Shown piece by piece: positions 35,546-44,250 of a stretch of DNA of 64,000 nt. Source of the DNA: Pseudodonghicola flavimaris (GTDB lineage: Bacteria; Pseudomonadota; Alphaproteobacteria; Rhodobacterales; Rhodobacteraceae); the NCBI RefSeq assembly GCF_030164425.1, contig NZ_JASNJD010000004.1, forward strand, positions 62,001 to 126,000, given 5' to 3'. Each line of letters starts with the position of its first letter. Position 1 is the first letter of the stretch. Both the position numbers and the translations under genes were made by a program. A model generated the notes under the pieces. The model made no database searches. It was not told where the DNA came from and saw only the letters and a program-made list of their open reading frames with translations.

Positions 35546-36529
35546 ATGAGCGAAACCGCACGTACCGTTGTTTTCGACACCCCCGGTGGGCCCGAGGTGA
35601 TGCGGATCGAGGATCGCCCGCTGGGCGAGCCGGGTCCGGGTCAGCTGCGCATCCGTCATCGCGCCATCGGGCTGAACTTCATCGACACCTACCAACGCTC
35701 CGGGCTTTATCCCTTGGCGCTGCCGCATCCGCTGGGGATGGAGGCCGCCGGCGTGGTCGAGGCGGTAGGCGAGGGGGTCACCCATCTGAAGCCCGGCGAC
35801 CGGGCCGCCTATGCCTGCCAGCCGCCCGGCGCCTATACCGAGGCGCGGGTGATGGATGCGGCCCAGGTCTGCCCGCTGCCGGGGCCGATCAGCTTCGAAC
35901 AGGGCGCGGCGATGATGCTGAAGGGGATGACGGTGGAATACCTGTTCCATCGCACCACCCCCCTGAAACGCGGCGATACCGTGCTGTTTCATGCCGCCGC
36001 CGGCGGCGTCGGGCTGATCGCCTGCCAATGGGCACGGTCCGAGGGTATCACCCTGATCGGCACCGCCGGCACCGATGCCAAATGCCGGCTGGCGCTGGAT
36101 CATGGCGCGAGCCATTGCATCAATTACCGCAGCGAGGATTTCGTCGAACGGGTGCGCGACCTGACCGGGGGCAGGGGCGTCGATGCGGTGATGGATTCGG
36201 TCGGCAAGGACACGTTCGACGGCTCGCTCGACTGTCTGAAGCCCCTGGGGATGATGATGTCCTTCGGCAGCGCCTCCGGCCCGGTGCCGCCGGTCGATAT
36301 CGCGGTGCTGGGACAGAAGGGATCGCTGAAGCTGACCCGTCCGGTGCTGTTCACCCATCTGGCCGATCACGACACCTGTCAAGAGATGGCTCAGCATCTC
36401 TTCGCCAAGGTGCTCGCCGGCGATGTGACGATTCGCATCGATCAGCGGTTCCCGCTGGACCGGGTCGTCGACGCCCATCGCGCGCTGGAGGCGCGGGAGA
36501 CCACCGGGAGCACGGTGCTGGAGCTCTGA
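35546..36529 (+). CDS. Quinone oxidoreductase (Qor-type)
   Basis: 327 residues, zinc-independent MDR enzyme closer to E. coli QorA than the gene before it: NFIDTYQRSGLYPLALPHPLGMEAAGVV, then DTVLFHAAAGGVGLIACQWA and the HCINYRSEDFVERV segment. It catalyses NADPH-dependent one-electron reduction of quinones. GGAAGGGGAG lies upstream of the ATG. Confidence 0.92.
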   Translation: MSETARTVVFDTPGGPEVMRIEDRPLGEPGPGQLRIRHRAIGLNFIDTYQRSGLYPLALPHPLGMEAAGVVEAVGEGVTHLKPGDRAAYACQPPGAYTEARVMDAAQVCPLPGPISFEQGAAMMLKGMTVEYLFHRTTPLKRGDTVLFHAAAGGVGLIACQWARSEGITLIGTAGTDAKCRLALDHGASHCINYRSEDFVERVRDLTGGRGVDAVMDSVGKDTFDGSLDCLKPLGMMMSFGSASGPVPPVDIAVLGQKGSLKLTRPVLFTHLADHDTCQEMAQHLFAKVLAGDVTIRIDQRFPLDRVVDAHRALEARETTGSTVLEL

Positions 36530-36533
36530 CAAG

Positions 36534-36578
36534 GTCCCTGTGCGCCCCGGATCATGGCCGGGGCGTATCGCAGGGGAC
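36534..36578. terminator. Bidirectional terminator between qor-like gene and RNase T2 gene
   Basis: CGCCCCGG/CCGGGGCG (36543-36565) lies inside an outer arm GTCCCTG/CAGGGGAC, placed between two convergent stop codons. There is no long T-run on either strand. Confidence 0.6.
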
Positions 36579-36581
36579 GAG

Positions 36582-37211
36582 TCAGCGCACCGGTGCGAAG
36601 AGCGCGTCGGTCAGCTTGCAGTCGGTGATCACGTCGCGGCCGCAGGGAACCGGGGTCAGGTCACGCGACAGGCAGAGCCGCGCCTCCTGGATGTAGCCGT
36701 CCTTGCAGGTGATGGTCAGCATGTCGGCGGTCCAGCCCGGGTTGGCCTTCAGAAAGGCCTCCTCCACCAGGCTGGCGGGCAGCCTGACCTCCTGCTTCAG
36801 CCGGCGGAAGATCTCGGGCCGGTTCACCCGATCGTAGGCCTCGCGCGCCAGCGCGAAATAGGCCGGCGCCGACAGGCCGGAACATACGCCGTGTTTCTTC
36901 CACTGATACCAGGCCAGCCCGCCGCTGCCCATCACGTCGGCCATCGCCGCGGTCATCCGCCGGCTCGGCGGGGCCTCGGCGGTGTGGCAGTATTCCGGCC
37001 AGCCTCGGTGATACTGCGGCCAGAGCCCATGCAGCACCCAGCCGTAATCATGACGCGCCTCGCACTGCTCGGACTGCCGGGCATCGCCGTCGGTGGCGCA
37101 CCAGTTGGGCGACCAGCTCAAGGACAGCACATAATAGTCAAAGGCCCCGGCCCGGTCGCCATCGGCGAGCGCGGGCAGCGCCATCATCAGCCAGAGGAGG
37201 ATCCAGCGCAT
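36582..37211 (-). CDS. Ribonuclease T2 family protein
   Basis: 209 residues with a signal peptide (to about Ala16), so the protein is periplasmic or secreted. CAS1 is VLHGLWPQ (His61) and CAS2 is WYQWKKHGVC (Lys106, His107). The Glu that normally precedes Trp in CAS2 is Gln103 here. Cysteines at 38, 50, 75 and 110 fit the family's disulphides. T2 enzymes cleave RNA through 2',3'-cyclic phosphate ends. It is divergent from the DUF1013 gene. Confidence 0.9.
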   Translation of the reverse strand: MRWILLWLMMALPALADGDRAGAFDYYVLSLSWSPNWCATDGDARQSEQCEARHDYGWVLHGLWPQYHRGWPEYCHTAEAPPSRRMTAAMADVMGSGGLAWYQWKKHGVCSGLSAPAYFALAREAYDRVNRPEIFRRLKQEVRLPASLVEEAFLKANPGWTADMLTITCKDGYIQEARLCLSRDLTPVPCGRDVITDCKLTDALFAPVR

Positions 37212-37344
37212 TCACTCTTTCCTTATGCGGTTTGGGCCACTATATAGGCCCGAAGTTCCCCCACAACGGAAACCCGTTCCGGAGATCGCTCCGGGACAGC
37301 CCCTGATCCGGGCGACGGGACAACTACGCGTAAGGAGACACGAG

Positions 37345-38124
37345 ATGGCCAAACTGCTGCACCCGAAGGCAACCGCCGTCTGGCTGGTCGACAACACCAC
37401 GATCAGCTTCAAGCAGATCGCAGATTTCGTGGGTATGCACGAGCTGGAAATCCAGGGCATCGCCGACGGCGATGTCGCGGCCGGCGTCAAGGGCTTTGAC
37501 CCGATCGCCAACAACCAGCTGACCCAGGCCGAGATCGACAAGGCAGAGCAGAACCCGCTCTACAAGCTGCAGGCCAAGTTCAACCCCGCCGCTTCCGGCG
37601 AGGAAAAGCGCCGTGGCCCGCGCTATACCCCGCTGTCAAAGCGGCAGGACCGCCCGGCCTCGATCCTCTGGCTGGTGAAATTCCACCCGGAGCTGAGCGA
37701 TGGCCAGATCTCGAAACTGGTGGGCACCACCAAGCCGACGATCCAGGCGATCCGCGAACGCACCCACTGGAACATCGCCAATATCCAGCCGATCGACCCG
37801 GTGGCGCTGGGGCTGTGCAAACAGTCCGAGCTTGACGCCGCGGTGCAGAAGGCCGCTGCCAAGCGCGCCGCCGAAGGCTCGGTCATGACCGATGACGAGC
37901 GCCGCCGGCTGGTCAGCACCGAACAGTCGCTGGGCATGGATACCGAGCCGAAGATCCCCACCGCGATCGAGGGGCTGGAAACCTTCACCCTTTCGGGGGC
38001 GAGCGATGAGGACGAGACCGACACGCCCGAGCGCGATGTCACCGACGCCGACAGCTTCTTCAACCTGCCGGCTGGCGGCGGTGATGACGACGAGGATGAC
38101 GAGGACGATTTCCGCCGCGGCTGA
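37345..38124 (+). CDS. DUF1013 / TrcR-type cell-cycle transcriptional regulator
   Basis: 259 residues from the ATG at 37345 (AAGGAGACACGAG upstream). MAKLLHPKATAVWLVDNTTISFKQIADF is diagnostic of DUF1013, a family largely limited to Alphaproteobacteria and named TrcR in Caulobacter, where it associates with RNA polymerase in cell-cycle control. Two HTH-like segments are visible (ISFKQIADFVGMHELEIQ and DGQISKLVGTTKPTIQAI). The C-terminus is strongly acidic (DDDEDDEDD). It is followed by a strong terminator. Confidence 0.88.
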   Translation: MAKLLHPKATAVWLVDNTTISFKQIADFVGMHELEIQGIADGDVAAGVKGFDPIANNQLTQAEIDKAEQNPLYKLQAKFNPAASGEEKRRGPRYTPLSKRQDRPASILWLVKFHPELSDGQISKLVGTTKPTIQAIRERTHWNIANIQPIDPVALGLCKQSELDAAVQKAAAKRAAEGSVMTDDERRRLVSTEQSLGMDTEPKIPTAIEGLETFTLSGASDEDETDTPERDVTDADSFFNLPAGGGDDDEDDEDDFRRG

Positions 38125-38148
38125 TCGCCGAGACGGAGCCCGCTTCTG

Positions 38149-38182
38149 AGCCCCCGCAAGCCACCGCTTGCGGGGGCTTTTT
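38149..38182 (+). terminator. Rho-independent terminator of the DUF1013 gene
   Basis: A perfect 12-bp stem AGCCCCCGCAAG/CTTGCGGGGGCT with a 6-nt loop is followed by TTTT. Confidence 0.92.
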
Positions 38183-38324
38183 CGTGGCGCAGGGGACCGA
38201 TCGACACCGGATCGTCACCGGGCCGGGCCTGCCGCAGAAGCGTTTTGACAGTCCTGCTGCGATGCGGCAGTTTGCCGGGGTTCTGGGGGCCGCATCCGCG
38301 CCGGCCGCCATCGAAAGGAAAACC

Positions 38325-39533
38325 ATGGCACCGCTGTTTCGGGATTTCTCCTTCACCTCGCTCACCTCGGGGCTGCTTTCCGCCTTCGTCGGCTTCTCCA
38401 GCTCTTTTGCGGTGATCGTTCAGGGGTTGACCGCGGTGGGCGCCTCTCCGGCCGAGGCCGCCTCGGGGCTGATGATGGCGGCGGTGGCGATGGGGCTGGC
38501 GGGGATCATCCTCAGCCTGCGCTACCGGATGCCGCTGTCGGTGGCCTGGACCACGCCGGGGGCGGCCTTTCTGGCGACGCTGCACGCGCCGGAGGGCGGC
38601 TTCGCCGTCACGGTCGGCGCCTTCATGCTGGCGGCGGCGCTGACCATCCTGGCCGGGCTGTGGCGGCCGCTGGGCCGGCTGGCCGAGGCGATCCCGACAC
38701 CGCTGGCCAATGCCATGCTGGCGGGGATTCTGGTGCCGCTCTGCCTGGCGCCGTTCCGCGCCATGGGGGTGATGCCGGAAATCGCGCTGCCGATCTTCCT
38801 GGCCTGGGCGGTGATGGCGCGGATCAGCCGGCTGCTGGCGATCCCGGCGGCGATCCTGGTGGCGACGGTGCTGGTGCTGCGCGGGCTGGAGCCGGGCGCC
38901 TTCGCGCTGGGGCAGTTCTGGTCGCCGCCGGTCTTCGTGATGCCGCAGCTGACGCTGGCGGCGGTGGCCGGCATCGCCTTGCCGCTCTTCGTGCTGACCA
39001 TGGCATCGCAGAACGTTGCCGGCATCGCGGTGCTGAAATCCTTCGGCTATACGCCCAAGGCCGGGCCGCTGATCTCCTTCACCGGGCTGATGGCGCTGCT
39101 GTCGGCGCCCTTCGGCTCCCCCGGGGTGAACATGGCGGCGATCACCGCCGCGCTCTGTGCCGGGCCGGAGGCCAACCCCGATCCGGACCGGCGCTATTGG
39201 TCGGCGATCGTCGCCGGCATCGGCTATGCCATCATGGGGCTGGGTGCGGCCATCGCGGTGGCGGTGATGGCGGTGGCACCGCCGGAGGTGATCGCGGCGG
39301 TGGCGGGACTGGCGCTTCTGGGGGCGCTGGCGGGATCTCTCGCGGCCTCTGTCGCCGATCCCACCGCGCGGGAGGCCTCGGTGATCACCATCCTGATCAC
39401 CGCCTCGGGGGTGTCCTTCTTCGGCATCGGCGGCGCCTTCTGGGGGCTTCTGGCGGGGGCGGCGCTCTATGCCTGGGACACCCGCAAGCTGCGCCGGGCG
39501 GCGGCTGAAGCAGAAGCCGAGGCGGCGGAATAG
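38325..39533 (+). CDS. BenE family benzoate/H+ symporter-like transporter
   Basis: 402 residues from the ATG at 38325 (GAAAGGAAAACC upstream). The frame is open earlier but without similarity. There are about twelve membrane segments. FSFTSLTSGLLSAFVGFSSSFAVIVQGL and the TPGAAFLATLHAPEGGF and PFGSPGVNMAAITAALCAG segments are typical of BenE. Family members import benzoate; no benzoate catabolic genes are nearby, so the substrate is uncertain. The stop is 4 bp from the convergent recR stop. Confidence 0.9.
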   Translation: MAPLFRDFSFTSLTSGLLSAFVGFSSSFAVIVQGLTAVGASPAEAASGLMMAAVAMGLAGIILSLRYRMPLSVAWTTPGAAFLATLHAPEGGFAVTVGAFMLAAALTILAGLWRPLGRLAEAIPTPLANAMLAGILVPLCLAPFRAMGVMPEIALPIFLAWAVMARISRLLAIPAAILVATVLVLRGLEPGAFALGQFWSPPVFVMPQLTLAAVAGIALPLFVLTMASQNVAGIAVLKSFGYTPKAGPLISFTGLMALLSAPFGSPGVNMAAITAALCAGPEANPDPDRRYWSAIVAGIGYAIMGLGAAIAVAVMAVAPPEVIAAVAGLALLGALAGSLAASVADPTAREASVITILITASGVSFFGIGGAFWGLLAGAALYAWDTRKLRRAAAEAEAEAAE

Positions 39534-39537
39534 GCCG

Positions 39538-40131
39538 TCAGATCTCGCGCCGGGCGCGCAGTGCCGCACCGATGGTGCCGTCGTCGAGGTAATCGAGCTC
39601 TCCGCCGATCGGCACGCCCTGGGCCAGAGAGGTCAGCCTGACCTGGCCGTCCAGCTGATCGGCGATGTAATGGGCCGTGGTCTGTCCCTCGACAGTGGCA
39701 TTCAGCGCCAGGATGACCTCGGTGATCTGCTCCGCCGCGATCCGGTCGATCAGCCGGGGAATGCGCAAATCCTCGGGCCCCACCGCATCCAGTGCCGACA
39801 GCGTGCCGCCCAGCACATGATATCGTCCCTTGAAGACGCCGGCGCGTTCCATCGCCCAGAGATCGGCGACGTCCTCGACCACGCAGAGCTCTCCGGTGGC
39901 GCGGCGGTCGTCCTGGCAGATGTCGCAGATGTCGGCGGTGGCGATATTGCCGCAGTTCAGGCATTCGCGCGCAGTGGCGGCGACCTCCTGCATCGCATCG
40001 GCGAGCGGGATAAGCAGCAGCGCCCGCTTGCGGATCAGATGCAGCACCGCCCGGCGGGCAGAGCGCGGCCCGAGGCCCGGCAGCTTGGCCATCAGCTCGA
40101 TCAGGTTTTCGATCTCGCGGTTCGCGGACAT
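39538..40131 (-). CDS. recR: Recombination mediator RecR
   Basis: 197 residues. An N-terminal HhH ([16 protein letters not shown]), a zinc finger (Cys57, Cys60, Cys69, Cys72), a Toprim domain ([17 protein letters not shown]) and a Walker-B-like C-terminal region are all present. It acts with RecFO in loading RecA at gaps. It is downstream of ybaB on the same strand. Confidence 0.97.
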   Translation of the reverse strand: MSANREIENLIELMAKLPGLGPRSARRAVLHLIRKRALLLIPLADAMQEVAATARECLNCGNIATADICDICQDDRRATGELCVVEDVADLWAMERAGVFKGRYHVLGGTLSALDAVGPEDLRIPRLIDRIAAEQITEVILALNATVEGQTTAHYIADQLDGQVRLTSLAQGVPIGGELDYLDDGTIGAALRARREI

Positions 40132-40258
40132 GGGCGGGCCTGTATGGATGGGGCTGATCAGGACCGGATCAGAGGCCCGGATCAGTGGGCAGGGGCGAGC
40201 GGGCGGCGACCGCGCCGGCCGGGGCGCGGCGCGGTCGCCGATATCGGGAGTTGCCGGA

Positions 40259-40603
40259 TCAGAACGGCAGCTTGATATCCTTGGGCAGGCCCATGCTTTC
40301 GGTCAGCGCGGCCATTTCTTCCTGCGCCTTCTCGGCCGCCTTGATCTGGGCGTCCTTGATCGCGGCGAGGATCAGATCCTCGACCACTTCCTTGTCTTCG
40401 CCGTTGAAGATCGAGGGGTCGATATCCAGCCCGGTCAGTTCGCCCTTGGCGGTGGCGGTGGCCTTGACCAGGCCGGCCCCGGATTCGCCGGTGACCGTCA
40501 GATTGGCCAGATCGTCCTGCATCTGGGCCATCTTGGTTTGCAGCTCCTGGGCCGATTTCATCATCTTGGCCATATCGCCGAGCTGGCCGAGTCCTTTGAA
40601 CAT
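40259..40603 (-). CDS. YbaB/EbfC family nucleoid-associated protein
   Basis: 114 residues from [25 protein letters not shown], the YbaB hallmark, with AGGAGAG upstream; an in-frame extension is not homologous. It is a small dimeric DNA-binding protein. It normally sits between dnaX and recR; recR follows directly, but dnaX is 1.7 kb upstream beyond two inserted genes. Confidence 0.95.
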   Translation of the reverse strand: MFKGLGQLGDMAKMMKSAQELQTKMAQMQDDLANLTVTGESGAGLVKATATAKGELTGLDIDPSIFNGEDKEVVEDLILAAIKDAQIKAAEKAQEEMAALTESMGLPKDIKLPF

Positions 40604-40703
40604 GGGGCTCTCCTGAAAAGGTGTTCGTGCTTGGTTCACAGAAATACGCGGGCGCGGCTTTCGGCACAAGGCCACGTCGCCGATGCGGGGGCCCAAGGCG
40701 CCG

Positions 40704-41685
40704 TCACGGCCCGGGTGTCTGTCGTGCGGTGACCCGAAACCGGTCGCGATAGGCCCCAGGGCTGAGACCGGTCACCGACCGGAAGGCGCGGGCGAAGGCG
40801 GAGCTGTCGCGATAGCCCACCGCCCAGCCGATCTCGGCGGTGTTGTCGCTGCCGCGTTCCAGCGCGCCGCGCGCCTTTTCCACCCGCAGCCGCTGCAGAT
40901 AGGCCGCCGGCGTCAGCCCGGTGGCGCGCTGGAACCGGCGCAGAAAACTGCGCTCGCTCAGCCCGGCGTGACTGGCCAGCGCGGTGACGGTGAGCGGATC
41001 GGCAAAGCCGGTGTCCATCCGGCGCTGCGCCCCGAGCACGGCGGCATCGCCATGGCCGCGCGGCGGCCGGAAGCCGGCGTAATGGCGCTGTTCGCGCCCG
41101 GCCGGATCGACCAGCAGGTGCCGGGCCAGCCGGGTCGCCAGATCGGGGCCGAACCACAGCCCGGTCAGATGCAATCCCAGGTCGAGCCAGGCCATCAGCC
41201 CCCCTGCGGTGACGATGTCGATATCGTCGATCAGGATATGGTCCGGTTGCAGCCGGACCTGCGGAAATCGCGCCCGGAAGGCCGGTTCCAGTGCCCAGTG
41301 GGTGGTGGCGGGGCGCTCGTCCAGCAGCCCGGCCTGTCCCAGCCAGAAGGCGCCGGCGCAGACCGAACAGGCCAGCGCGCCCTCGGCATGTCGGTCGCGG
41401 GCCCAGCGGATCAGCGGGTGATCGGGGCGGGCCTCTGTCGGCTGCAGCGACGGGGGAAAGACAAAGGCGTCGACCGGCGTTTCCGGCAGCGCGGCGGCGC
41501 TGACGACGCTCAGATCGGGGGGGCTGGGGCGGTGCGGCCGGAACCGCGGCGGTGGCCTCCGTCAGCCGTGGCAGCAGGGCGAACATATCGGCCATCCCGT
41601 CGAGCGCGGAGCGCTGCACTCCGGGATAGGCGACCAGCGCCAGGCGGATCGGGCGATTTGGCGGTTTCTGCATATCATTTGTCAT
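40704..41685 (-). pseudogene. GlxA-type AraC family regulator, frameshifted
   Basis: The DJ-1/PfpI-like amino end (MTNDMQKPPNRPIRLALVAYPG, then QRSALDGMADMFALLPRLTEA) is in one frame. The rest of that domain (from PDLSVVSAAALPETPVDAFVFPPS, with ACSVCAGAFWLGQAGLL) and the C-terminal AraC HTH (ALASHAGLSERSFLRRFQRATGL and the second helix around AEIGWAVGYRDSSAFARAFRSVTG) are in another. The frames join at a run of seven C (minus strand, 41517-41523). Removing one C restores an uninterrupted 326-residue protein, so this is a recent mutation, a slippage-prone tract, or a sequencing error. It is divergent from the isochorismatase-like gene, its probable target. Confidence 0.8.
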
Positions 41686-41754
41686 AACCGCCAATTCCCG
41701 CCGCGGTCAATCCGCGGCAGTCTGTGCCACGCAACAGCAAGAAGGAGCTCGGAG

Positions 41755-42303
41755 ATGACCGGACAGGCACTGATCCTGGTGGATATTCAGAACGACTATT
41801 TCGAAGCCGGCCTCTGGCCGGTGGCGAAGATGCAGGAGGTGGCGGAGAATGCCGCGCGGCTGCTGGGGCGGGCGCGGACGGCGGGGGATCTGGTGGTGCA
41901 TATCCGCCACGAGATGGCCTCGGACCAGGCGCCGTTTTTCCGTCCGGGCAGCGCCGGCGCGGATATCCATCCCACCGTCGCCCCGGCAGAGGGCGAGGCG
42001 GTGATCACCAAGGCGCGGCCCAACAGCTTTCTCGGCACCGACCTGCTGGAACGGCTGCAGGCCGCCGGGATCGGGGCGGTGACGATCTGCGGCGCGATGA
42101 GCCAGATGTGCATCGATGCCACCGCCCGGGCGGCGGCGGACCACGGTTTCGCGGTGACGGTGGTCGAGGACGCCTGCGGCGCGAAGGAGGCGGCGTTCGG
42201 CGGTGTCGAGCTGAGCGCGGACCAGGTGCATGCCGCCTTCATGGCGCCGCTGGCGATGAGCTATGCCAAGGTGCTGCGCACCGGGGAACTGCTGGAGGGC
42301 TGA
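41755..42303 (+). CDS. Isochorismatase-like cysteine hydrolase
   Basis: 182 residues with an intact Asp-Lys-Cys triad: Asp10 (LILVDIQNDYF), Lys86 (VITKARPNSF) and Cys119 (MSQMCIDATAR). Members hydrolyse amides or vinyl ethers such as nicotinamide, N-carbamoyl compounds or isochorismate. GAAGGAG precedes the ATG. It is divergent from the GlxA-type regulator, a common pairing for inducible hydrolases. Substrate unknown. Confidence 0.88.
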   Translation: MTGQALILVDIQNDYFEAGLWPVAKMQEVAENAARLLGRARTAGDLVVHIRHEMASDQAPFFRPGSAGADIHPTVAPAEGEAVITKARPNSFLGTDLLERLQAAGIGAVTICGAMSQMCIDATARAAADHGFAVTVVEDACGAKEAAFGGVELSADQVHAAFMAPLAMSYAKVLRTGELLEG

Positions 42304-42336
42304 GCCCGGTCACTGGGGCGACTTACCGCCGCGGTC

Positions 42337-44127
42337 TCAGCTGTCGTCGAAGGGATCCCATTCGTCTTCGACCTCCGGCAGCGCCTCGGCCTCGATATCG
42401 GCGGCGATCTGGTCGCGGCTGCGAATGTCCGAGATCTCGGCCTTCGGAAACCGCGCCAGAACCGCCTGCACCAGCGGGTGTTCGCGGGCCTCCTCGCGCA
42501 GCGCCAGTTCGGCGGCATCGCGCAGCTCGGCGATGGTGGGGGCGGTGCTGCCACCGGCGATGATCACCGCCCAGCGGTTGCCGGTCCAGGCCTGCAGCCG
42601 CGATCCCAGCCGCTGCGCCAGATCGGCAGGGGCGGCATCGGTCGGGGTGAATTCGATGCGGCCGGGCTGATAGGCGACCAGACGCACACCGGTTTCCACT
42701 TCGACCAGCAGCTTGACGTCGCGGTGAGTGCGGATCAGCTCCACCACATGTTCGAAACTGGGATAGCGGGCCAGCGCAGCCTCGACATCGCGGGCCAGCA
42801 TCGCGCTGGCACCGCCGCCGCCATGCATGCGCGGGGCGCCGGACGGTGGCGCGGCAGTGGCCATCGTCGTCGTCGGGGCGGACCAGCCCGCCGGCCCGCC
42901 GCCCGGGGCGCCGCCGCCGGTGCCTCCCGTGCCGCCACCCGTGGGCCCGCCGGACATCGGCGGCGGCGGTGTATCCTGCAGCCTGCGCAGCAGCTCCTCC
43001 GGGCTCGGCAGATCGGCGACATGGGTCAGCCGGATCACCGCCATTTCGGCGGCCATCATCGCGTTGGGGGCGGCGGCGACCTCTTCCAGCGCTTTCAGCA
43101 GCATCTGCCACATCCGGCTCAGCACCCGCATCGGCAGCGCCTCGGCCATCGCCTGGCCGCGCCCGCGCTCATCCGGACCGATGGTCGGATCCTCGGCCGC
43201 CTCCGGGGTGATTTTCACCACGCTGACCCAATGGGTGATCTCGGCCAGATCGCGCAGCACCGCCAGCGGGTCGGCGCCTTCGGCATATTGCGCCGACAGC
43301 TCGGTCAGCGCGCCGGCGGCATCGCCGCGCAGGATCATGTCCATCAGATCCAGCACCCGGCCCCGGTCGGCCAGCCCCAGCATGGCGCGGACCTGATCGG
43401 CGCTGGTCTCGCCGGCGCCATGGGAAATCGCCTGATCCAGCAACGAGGTCGCATCGCGGGCAGAGCCTTCGGCGGCGCGGGTGATCAGCGCCAGCGCATC
43501 CTCGGCGATCTGGGCGCCTTCCTTGTCGGCGATCTTGCGCAGCAGGCCGATCATGTCCTCCGGTTCGATCCGGCGCAGATCGAAGCGCTGGCAGCGTGAC
43601 AGGACGGTCACCGGCACCTTGCGGATCTCGGTGGTGGCGAAGATGAATTTCACATGCGCTGGCGGTTCCTCCAGCGTCTTGAGCAGCGCGTTGAAGGCGC
43701 TGGTAGAGAGCATGTGAACTTCGTCGATGATGTAGATCTTATAGCGCGCCGAAGCCGCCCGGTAATGCACCGAATCGATGATCTCGCGGATGTCATTGAC
43801 CCCGGTGCGCGAGGCCGCGTCCATCTCCATCACATCGACATGGCGGCCTTCCATGATCGCCCGGCAATGTTCGCAGATGCCGCAGGGCTCGGTTGTGGGG
43901 CCGCCGGTGCCGTCCGGCCCGATGCAGTTCATCCCCTTGGCTATGATCCGCGCGGTGGTGGTCTTCCCGGTGCCGCGGATGCCGGTCATGATGAAGGCCT
44001 GGGCGATGCGGTCGGCGGCGAAGGCGTTCTTCAGCGTCCGCACCATGGCCTCCTGGCCGACCAGATCGGCGAAGGTCTCGGGGCGGTATTTGCGGGCGAG
44101 AACCTGATAGGCGGGACTGTCGGACAA
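42337..44127 (-). CDS. dnaX: DNA polymerase III subunit gamma/tau
   Basis: 596 residues. AAA+ ATPase with Walker A GIRGTGKT (49-56), zinc cysteines Cys68/82/85/88, the IDEVHMLS Walker B and LLKTLEEPP. Next come domain III and a Gly/Pro-rich linker (roughly 385-430), then the tau C-terminal domain ending in acidic EDEWDPFDDS. It loads the sliding clamp. No internal slippage sequence for a short gamma form was noticed. It lies upstream of ybaB-recR but is separated from them. Confidence 0.97.
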   Translation of the reverse strand: MSDSPAYQVLARKYRPETFADLVGQEAMVRTLKNAFAADRIAQAFIMTGIRGTGKTTTARIIAKGMNCIGPDGTGGPTTEPCGICEHCRAIMEGRHVDVMEMDAASRTGVNDIREIIDSVHYRAASARYKIYIIDEVHMLSTSAFNALLKTLEEPPAHVKFIFATTEIRKVPVTVLSRCQRFDLRRIEPEDMIGLLRKIADKEGAQIAEDALALITRAAEGSARDATSLLDQAISHGAGETSADQVRAMLGLADRGRVLDLMDMILRGDAAGALTELSAQYAEGADPLAVLRDLAEITHWVSVVKITPEAAEDPTIGPDERGRGQAMAEALPMRVLSRMWQMLLKALEEVAAAPNAMMAAEMAVIRLTHVADLPSPEELLRRLQDTPPPPMSGGPTGGGTGGTGGGAPGGGPAGWSAPTTTMATAAPPSGAPRMHGGGGASAMLARDVEAALARYPSFEHVVELIRTHRDVKLLVEVETGVRLVAYQPGRIEFTPTDAAPADLAQRLGSRLQAWTGNRWAVIIAGGSTAPTIAELRDAAELALREEAREHPLVQAVLARFPKAEISDIRSRDQIAADIEAEALPEVEDEWDPFDDS

Positions 44128-44250
44128 GGGGCTACCTGGGGTCGGGGAATCTGGGGCCCAACCTAGGCGCTGGGGGGGCGGAGGTCCAGTGGCGGCCGGC
44201 CGCCTTCCGCCCTCGATCCGATCCCGGGGCCGCCCGGCGGCGATCCCGGC

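Noticed and set aside
33404-36532. Very long open antisense frame (over 1000 codons) opposite the COQ9 and quinone oxidoreductase genes
   Set aside because: It has no family similarity and is Arg/Gly/His-rich, and it mirrors real plus-strand genes. Long antisense frames are a by-product of the high GC content; the same applies at 4900-7572, 19581-21875 and 45279-47822.
38325-39533. Benzoate degradation locus
   Set aside because: Only the BenE-type carrier is present; no benzoate dioxygenase or catechol genes are nearby, so the pathway is not claimed.
42337-44127. Programmed frameshift producing a short gamma form of DnaX
   Set aside because: No A-rich slippery heptamer followed by a stem-loop was noticed in the linker region.
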